A DNA stretch of 64,000 nucleotides from Rana temporaria (taxonomy: Eukaryota; Chordata; Amphibia; Anura; Ranidae). Within the stretch, counting starts at the first letter, position 1, and every line of letters begins with the position of its first letter. Location: NCBI RefSeq assembly GCF_905171775.1, contig NC_053490.1:523618827-523682826 (forward strand), in the 5' to 3' direction. Positions 58,747 to 64,000 of this stretch are shown here, in pieces. A program made the position numbers and the translations under genes. The notes under the pieces were generated by a model. That model saw only the letters and a list, made by a program, of their open reading frames with translations. It ran no database searches and was not told where the DNA came from.

Positions 58747-60008
58747 ATAAGGAACATTCTTCCCACTGATCACCATTGTAATGGGCATTCTTCTCACTGA
58801 TCACCAATGTAAGGAACATTCTTCTCACTGATCACCAATGTAAGGGACATTCTTCTCACTGATCACCAATGTAAGGAACATTCTTCCCACTGATCACCAA
58901 TGTAAGGAACATTCTTCCCACTGATTACCAATGTAAGGAACATTCTTCCCACTGATCACCAATGTAAGGGACATTCTTCTCACTGATCACCAATGTAAGG
59001 AACATTCTTCTCACTGATCACCAATGTAAGGGACATTCTTCCCACTGATCACCAATGTAAGGGGCATTCTTCTCACTGATCACCAATGTAAGGGACATTC
59101 TTCCCACTGATCACCAATGTAAGGGACATTCTTCCCACTGATCACCAATGTAAGGGACATTCTTCCCACTGATCACCAATGTAAGGAACATTCTTCCCAC
59201 TGATCACCAATGTAAGGGACATTCTTCCCACTGATCACCAATGTAAGGGACATTCTTCTCACTGATCACCAATGTAAGGGACATTCTTCCCACTGATCAC
59301 CAATGTAAGGGACATTCTTCTCACTGATCACCAATGTAAGGGACATTCTTCCCACTGATCACCAATGTAAGGAACATTCTTCTCACTGATCACCAATGTA
59401 AGGGACATTCTTCCCACTGATCACCAATGTAAGGAGCATTCTTCTCACTGATCACCAATGTAAGGAACATTCTTCTCACTGATCACCAATGTAAGGAACA
59501 TTCTTCTCACTGATCACCAATGTAAGGAACATTCTTCTCACTGATCACCAATGTAAGGGACATTCTTCCCACTGATCACCAATGTAAGGAACATTCTTCT
59601 CACTGATCACCAATGTAAGGGACATTCTTCCCACTGATCACCAATGTAAGGAGCATTCTTCTCACTGATCACCAATGTAAGGAACATTCTTCTCACTGAT
59701 CACCAATGTAAGGAACATTCTTCTCACTGATCACCAATGTAAGGAACATTCTTCTCACTGATCACCAATGTAAGGATCATTCTTCCCACTGATCACCAAT
59801 GTAAGGAACATTCTTCCCACTGATCACCAATGTAAGGAACATTCTTCCCACTGATCACCAATGTAAGGGACATTCTTCCCACTGATCACCAATGTAAGGA
59901 ACATTCTTCCCACTGATCACCAATGTAAGGAACATTCTTCCCACTGATCACCAATGTAAGGAACATTCTTCCCACTGATCACCAATGTAAGGAACATTCT
60001 TCCCATTA
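58747..60008 (-). repeat. 31-bp minisatellite, about 41 copies, inverted relative to 4.3 kb
   Basis: Unit AACATTCTTCCCACTGATCA + CCAATGTAAGG, the exact complement of the unit at 4262-5845, with the same GGAAC/GGGAC and CCCAC/CTCAC variants. Contiguous, no spacers. Confidence 0.95.
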
Positions 60009-60646
60009 GCCAGCAATATAGGGGACATTCTTCACAATCACCATCACATTAACGTACTGTGAGCATAGATATAGTAATCAGTATTGGGGTTCCCTGAGCC
60101 TGCAAGATTATTTCAAGTGTTCCTCTGTGTTATAAAGGTTCAGAAAGGCTGCTCTATAGGGGGTAACAACAACTCAATGACTGAACACAAAGAAACGTCA
60201 CGTTACTCTTTTTTAAAAGAAAATACCAGCAATGATAACATACACTGAGGATTATAGTTATAAAATGTATGCATAGTTTTATTTATGCTTTTGTCCCTTT
60301 CTTTTTCTAAAGGGCGTGTTTTTGTATACAGCACTATTACACAGTGGTGTTTTGCAAGGACATAATTGGCCAACTTATCTATGTTTTGTAAAGATAAGGA
60401 GTCTGATATTTTTTATCTTGATCTAATTATACAAATATGCTTTGTCTAGATAAAGAGGTTCATATTGTTGCATAGCGACTTTAATACGTCAGTTTGTTTC
60501 CCTGTAAACAGACTTACCTGCCTGTGTTTTATGTCATCAAATGTGTATAAGGATGTCAGGTGGATCCAGATGGAAATACAATAACATTGTGTACTACGCA
60601 GGTTTGAAATGAAAATGAAATTTGTAATGACATTTTATACATACGC
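60009..60646. other. Flank of the inverted minisatellite, transposon-like
   Basis: GGGGTTCCCTGAGCCTGCAA, TTTCAAGTGTTCCTC and GGTTCAGAAAGGCTGCTCTA resemble the body of a frog DNA transposon in which such arrays occur. The rest is unclassified. Confidence 0.4.
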
Positions 60647-61616
60647 TCACTACGGTCAAAAGTATTGGGACACCCACGCACATGAACTTTAACCACTTAA
60701 CCCCCGGACCATATTGCTGGTCAACGACCAGAGCACTTTTTGCACTGCGTCGCTTTAACTGACAATTGCGCGGTCGTGCGGCGTGGCTCCCAAACAAAAT
60801 TGGCGTCCTTTTTTTCCCCACAAATAGAGATTTATTTTGGTGGTATTTGATCACCTCTGCGGTTTTTAGTTTTTGCGCTATAGACAAAAATAGAGCGACA
60901 ATTTTGAAAAAAATGAATATTTTTAACTTTTTGCTATAATAAATATCCCCCAAAAATATCGAAAAAAAAAATTTTTCCCTCAGTTTAGGCCGATACGTAT
61001 TCTTCTACATATTTTTCGTAAAAAAAAAAAAATCGCAATAAGCGTTTATCGATTGGTTTGCGCAAAAGTTATAGCGTTTACAAAATAGGGGGTATTTTTA
61101 TGGCATTTTTATTAATATTTTTTTTTTTTTTACTAGTAATGGCGGCGATCAGTGATTTGTATTGGTACTGTGACATGGCGGACACTTCGGACACTTTTGA
61201 CACATTTTTGGGACCATTGGCATTTTTATAGCGATCAGTGCTATAAAAATGCATTGTTTACTATAAAAATGCCACTGGCAGGGAAGGGGTTAACACTAGG
61301 GGGCTGGGAAGGGGTTAAGTATGTTCCCTGGGTGTGTTCTAACTGTAGGGGGGGGACGCACTAGGGGAAATGACTGATCGCTGTTCATACATTGTACGAA
61401 CAGATATTCAGCATTTCTCTCCCTGACAGGACCGGGAGCTGTGTGTTTACACACACAGCTCCCGGTCCTCACTCTGTAACGAGCGATCGCGGGTGCGCCC
61501 CTAGTGGCCTGCGCGAGAGCCGACATAGAGCTATGGGCTCTCGCGCAGGGGAGCCAACCTGCTGCCGTATAACTGCGACGGCTGGTCGGCAAGCAGTTAA
61601 TGGCATTCCAGTCTAA
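60647..61616. mobile_element. Tc1-like terminus carrying a T-family element
   Basis: TCAAAAGTATTGGGACACCC to CATGAACTTTAA (60647-60692), then the T element (TTAA 60689-60692 and 61597-61600, ends CCACTTAACCCCCGGACC and GTCGGCAAGCAG), then TGGCATTCCAGTCT, where the Tc1 sequence stops. This is the same insertion point as at 36354. Confidence 0.8.
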
Positions 61617-62511
61617 TGCCGCATACACACGATCGGAATTTCCGTCAACCAATGTTCGATGTGAGCTTTGTAGGCTCCATCGGACATTTGCTGTCGGAAT
61701 TTCCGACAACAAATGTTTGAGAGCTGGTTCTCAATTTTTCGGATGGTAAAAAATAAACTGACAGGGGCTATAACCCTCCCTTACTCTATCCGAAATGAAA
61801 AAAAGTGTTGCCTATAGTTCTACTTTAAGCACAAATTTCTGATAATTTTATGGAGAGGACTAAGAAGATATAACCATGCCAATGGTGCAGCAGAAACATA
61901 TAGTACAGTAAGGAAGATTTGTGGTCCAGGATGATAGGACAGTCAAAATTAGAAGCAGCGCCCCCCACATTTGCGGAATGACGGCTGCCCGCATACTGAA
62001 AGCAGTGCGGACACTTGGGGGCGTTAGACTAATTTGCCTAACAGTGTAGTGCAAGCCGGACAGGACTCTTTTTTTATGCTGCCCCCCTGAAAAGTGCTGC
62101 CCTAGGCCTGGTCCTTGTTGGCCTAGGCCAGGATACAGCGTTGCTTGTACCTCTGGACCCCTTTACATTACACAGCCCTTGCACCCCTACAGTGCAGCCC
62201 CCCTCCCTACAGCACAGGCCTCTGCTACAGTACAGGCCCCCTACAGTGCAGGCCCACCTGCAGTGAAGACTCCCCTACAGTGCAGACCCCCTCTACAGTG
62301 CAGACCCCCGCTACAGTGCAGACCCCCCACTACAGTGCAGACCCCCCTTCCTACAATACAGATCCCCCCACCCTACAATACAGACTCCCCACCCTTCCTA
62401 CAATACAAAACAGATTATAGCGCACAAATTCAAAAATGACATTTATCCTGCAAGGCTAGTTAAAAACACCTTAACATATTCAAAAATACGGGGGTTTGGT
62501 CACACTATATC
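61617..62511. other. Unclassified, with TTCCG repeats and a short CT-rich array
   Basis: CGATCGGAATTTCCGTC and TCGGAATTTCCGACAAC mark part of another frog repeat. At 62215-62400 CTACAGTGCAGACCCCC-type units repeat degenerately, giving spurious plus-strand frames. Confidence 0.45.
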
Positions 62512-62669
62512 AGGGATATGCAATTAGCGGACCTCCAGCTGTTGCCAAACTACAAGTCCCATGAGGCATAGCGAGACTCTGACAGCATCAAGCATGACAC
62601 CTAGAGGCAGAGGCATGATGGGACTTGTAGTTTGGCAACAGCTGGAGGTCCGCTAATTGCTTATCCCTG
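62512..62669. mobile_element. hAT foldback MITE
   Basis: Hairpin with arms containing GACCTCCAGCTGTTGCCAAA and its complement, ends CAGGGATATGC and TTATCCCTG, and a perfect 8-bp duplication CACTATAT (62504-62511, 62670-62677). Confidence 0.95.
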
Positions 62670-62968
62670 CACTATATGGTCATATAGTGCTAAGCCCACT
62701 TACTGCGACAAATCTTAGATGTATAGCATTTTTTTGGGTGTGCCCCCTAAGTATGTCTTTGTATTTTGTATAGACCCTGACCAGGTCTCTTGGGTTGGAG
62801 CACCCCTCCCCCTCTTCATTACCTCACATTAGTGGCCGCCAGTGCATAGGAGGAATCCCTTCAGTTCTCCCATCAATATACATTTGATGTGTAAAAATTT
62901 CTTTACAGTTATTTAATTACATGTTTTTTGTTGATTTTCTCTCTAATATATAGCATTGTCTGTCTAAA

Positions 62969-63008
62969 AGCTCCTGAGGAAACTCAAAAGAGTGAAACAT
63001 GTAGAGCT
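62969..63008 (+). ncRNA. Hammerhead ribozyme motif (PLE-associated, type I minimal)
   Basis: Stem I AGCTC (62969-62973) pairs with GAGCT (63004-63008). Core CTGAGGA at 62974-62980; stem II ACTC/GAGT with an AAAA loop and one extra A before it; GAAA at 62994-62997; two-pair stem III (AC/GT, loop AT); cleavage triplet GTA ending at 63003. The core bases are intact. The tiny stem III is typical of PLE hammerheads, which are thought to act as dimers. Confidence 0.72.
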
Positions 63009-63457
63009 GACCAAAACAATGCCTCGTCTTGATTCCACATCATGTATTTAATCAAGATTTATTTCTATCTATCATATTTATGTCATATAATTTTGTGTAA
63101 TAAATTGTTTTCTATTTTTATAAAATCTTGATTGTCTGAAATCTCTATTCTGCACCACTTCAATAGCCCCTGGGTCCTTATGGTACCCTTTTTTGTCCTT
63201 TTTACTTTTCATTCCTTATCGGGGTGAGGTGCTATTGACAATTGGTATTTGTTCACAAAAATCCTTTTTGTTGTACATTTGGGTGTTTATTCACCTACCA
63301 CCATTGGTGGACAAATACCATAGTCACTATATATAAATATTTTTACCTTTGATAAAATTCATGCACATGCAAAATATGTATTAATTACTGTATGTATGGT
63401 TTCAATTTTTTCACTTTCTTTTTCTTCTCTTTTCTTCTTCTCTTTTGTCTTTCAATT

Positions 63458-64000
63458 ATGGCTAACTACTGCGGGGATGCATTTAGTGGTTTAATGTCTG
63501 ATATCCATAAGTCACAAAACAAGACAAGCGGTGGTTTATCAATGGACCGTTTCTTTGTCAGACTCCAGAGGATGCTGGAAAGAAAATCCAGGTTGTACTG
63601 GAATAAGTGGTATTTCCTGAAATATATAGATGATAATATCATCCCTTGGGGTCTGAGAATTCAAATTTTTCCTACAATTTTTAATGTAGACCAGGAGTTC
63701 AAAACTGAATGGGAAGCAAATCTCCAAAGTTGTTCCTCTAGAATGATGGGACTCCTTTGCCAGAGATACACGTTGGATTTAGATTCCCTTCATAGGGAAA
63801 TTGAAAAATTACACAGTGAGAACAAATGTATCACTGAGGATGAGATTTTTTCTACCCGTGAAACTACGTTAAAAAACAATTTGGAAACGTATGTTTCAGT
63901 GTTGTTAAAAAATAAAGAACAAAAATTTATCAGAGATAAGTTGTCATATGACAACTCCCAAGCATACAACTGGGGCTCGGTTTCCAAATATAGCAAACGC
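63458..64000 (+). CDS. N-terminal part of a Penelope-like element ORF (partial)
   Basis: 181 codons open from the ATG at 63458-63460 to the window end. Residues 52-67 (YFLKYIDDNIIPWGLR) and 151-172, including KFIRDKLSYDNSQAYNW, resemble the pre-RT N-terminal region that I remember from amphibian PLE ORFs (a P-x-GLR motif, then a K-F-x-RD...Y...YxW motif). Between them lies a charged, probably helical stretch (TLDLDSLHREIEKLH). RT and endonuclease domains should follow beyond 64000. No stop or frameshift so far. If the family call is wrong, it is still a real-looking frame unlike the array artefacts elsewhere. Confidence 0.7.
   Translation, partial: MANYCGDAFSGLMSDIHKSQNKTSGGLSMDRFFVRLQRMLERKSRLYWNKWYFLKYIDDNIIPWGLRIQIFPTIFNVDQEFKTEWEANLQSCSSRMMGLLCQRYTLDLDSLHREIEKLHSENKCITEDEIFSTRETTLKNNLETYVSVLLKNKEQKFIRDKLSYDNSQAYNWGSVSKYSKR

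Larger units (their letters stand above)
62690..64000 (+). mobile_element. Penelope-like element, 5' part, continuing beyond the window
   Basis: A hammerhead motif at 62969-63008 precedes about 450 bp of untranslated sequence and an open frame from 63458 to the edge. This is the arrangement expected for a PLE: terminal repeat with hammerhead, then ORF. The left boundary is not fixed; the sequence after the hAT duplication at 62678 may be pLTR or host. Confidence 0.6.

Overview
The window looks like repeat-saturated intronic or intergenic DNA from an anuran amphibian, probably a large-genome ranid-type frog. The reasons are nested TTAA-target DNA transposons, Kolobok/T2-like MITEs, many hAT, PIF/Harbinger and Tc1/mariner derivatives, and Penelope-like elements (PLEs) with hammerhead ribozyme motifs. 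These names come from memory of the families; no search was run. Almost every long open frame is an artefact of tandem repeats or palindromes.

Host gene content is minimal. One convincing host exon was found, on the minus strand at 10764-11183. It is a splice-bounded first coding exon of a beta-1,4-galactosyltransferase, closest to B4GALT3 by remembered stem motifs. The only promoter-like unique sequence is a CpG-rich, CRE- and GC-box-bearing island at about 50.5-50.7 kb. It could hold the noncoding first exon of the same gene, which would make most of the window its first intron. This link is inference.

Layout. 0-10 kb: Kolobok-like foldback, TTAA-family elements (called T family below: TTAA duplication, ends beginning CCACTT) with nested hATs, a 1.6-kb 31-bp minisatellite, a LINE 3' fragment and a mariner MITE. 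10.7-11.2 kb: galactosyltransferase exon. 11.3-14 kb: CT-rich minisatellite split by a Kolobok-like MITE, then a large inverted repeat. 14-20 kb: Tc1-derived foldback, dinucleotide arrays, another 31-bp minisatellite, and a Harbinger copy with nested insertions. 20-25 kb: a three-deep transposon stack. 26-30 kb: GC-rich composite minisatellites, Kolobok-like and hAT elements. 30.6-34.3 kb: Harbinger next to a T element interrupted by a PLE with an intact reverse-transcriptase/GIY-YIG frame and a downstream hammerhead. 36-41 kb: a Tc1-like element loaded with T elements. 41-46 kb: T elements, a palindrome and foldbacks. 46.5-50.2 kb: AT-rich repeat thicket. 51-54 kb: a T element with two Harbingers. 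55-60 kb: hAT cluster and the inverted copy of the first minisatellite. 62.7-64 kb: the 5' half of a second PLE, with hammerhead and N-terminal ORF running off the edge.

The most interesting signals are the two PLE remnants, which show opposite halves of one architecture, the repeated use of one TTAA site in Tc1-like termini by the T family, and repeated growth of minisatellites inside transposon bodies. No unmistakably new coding system was seen.
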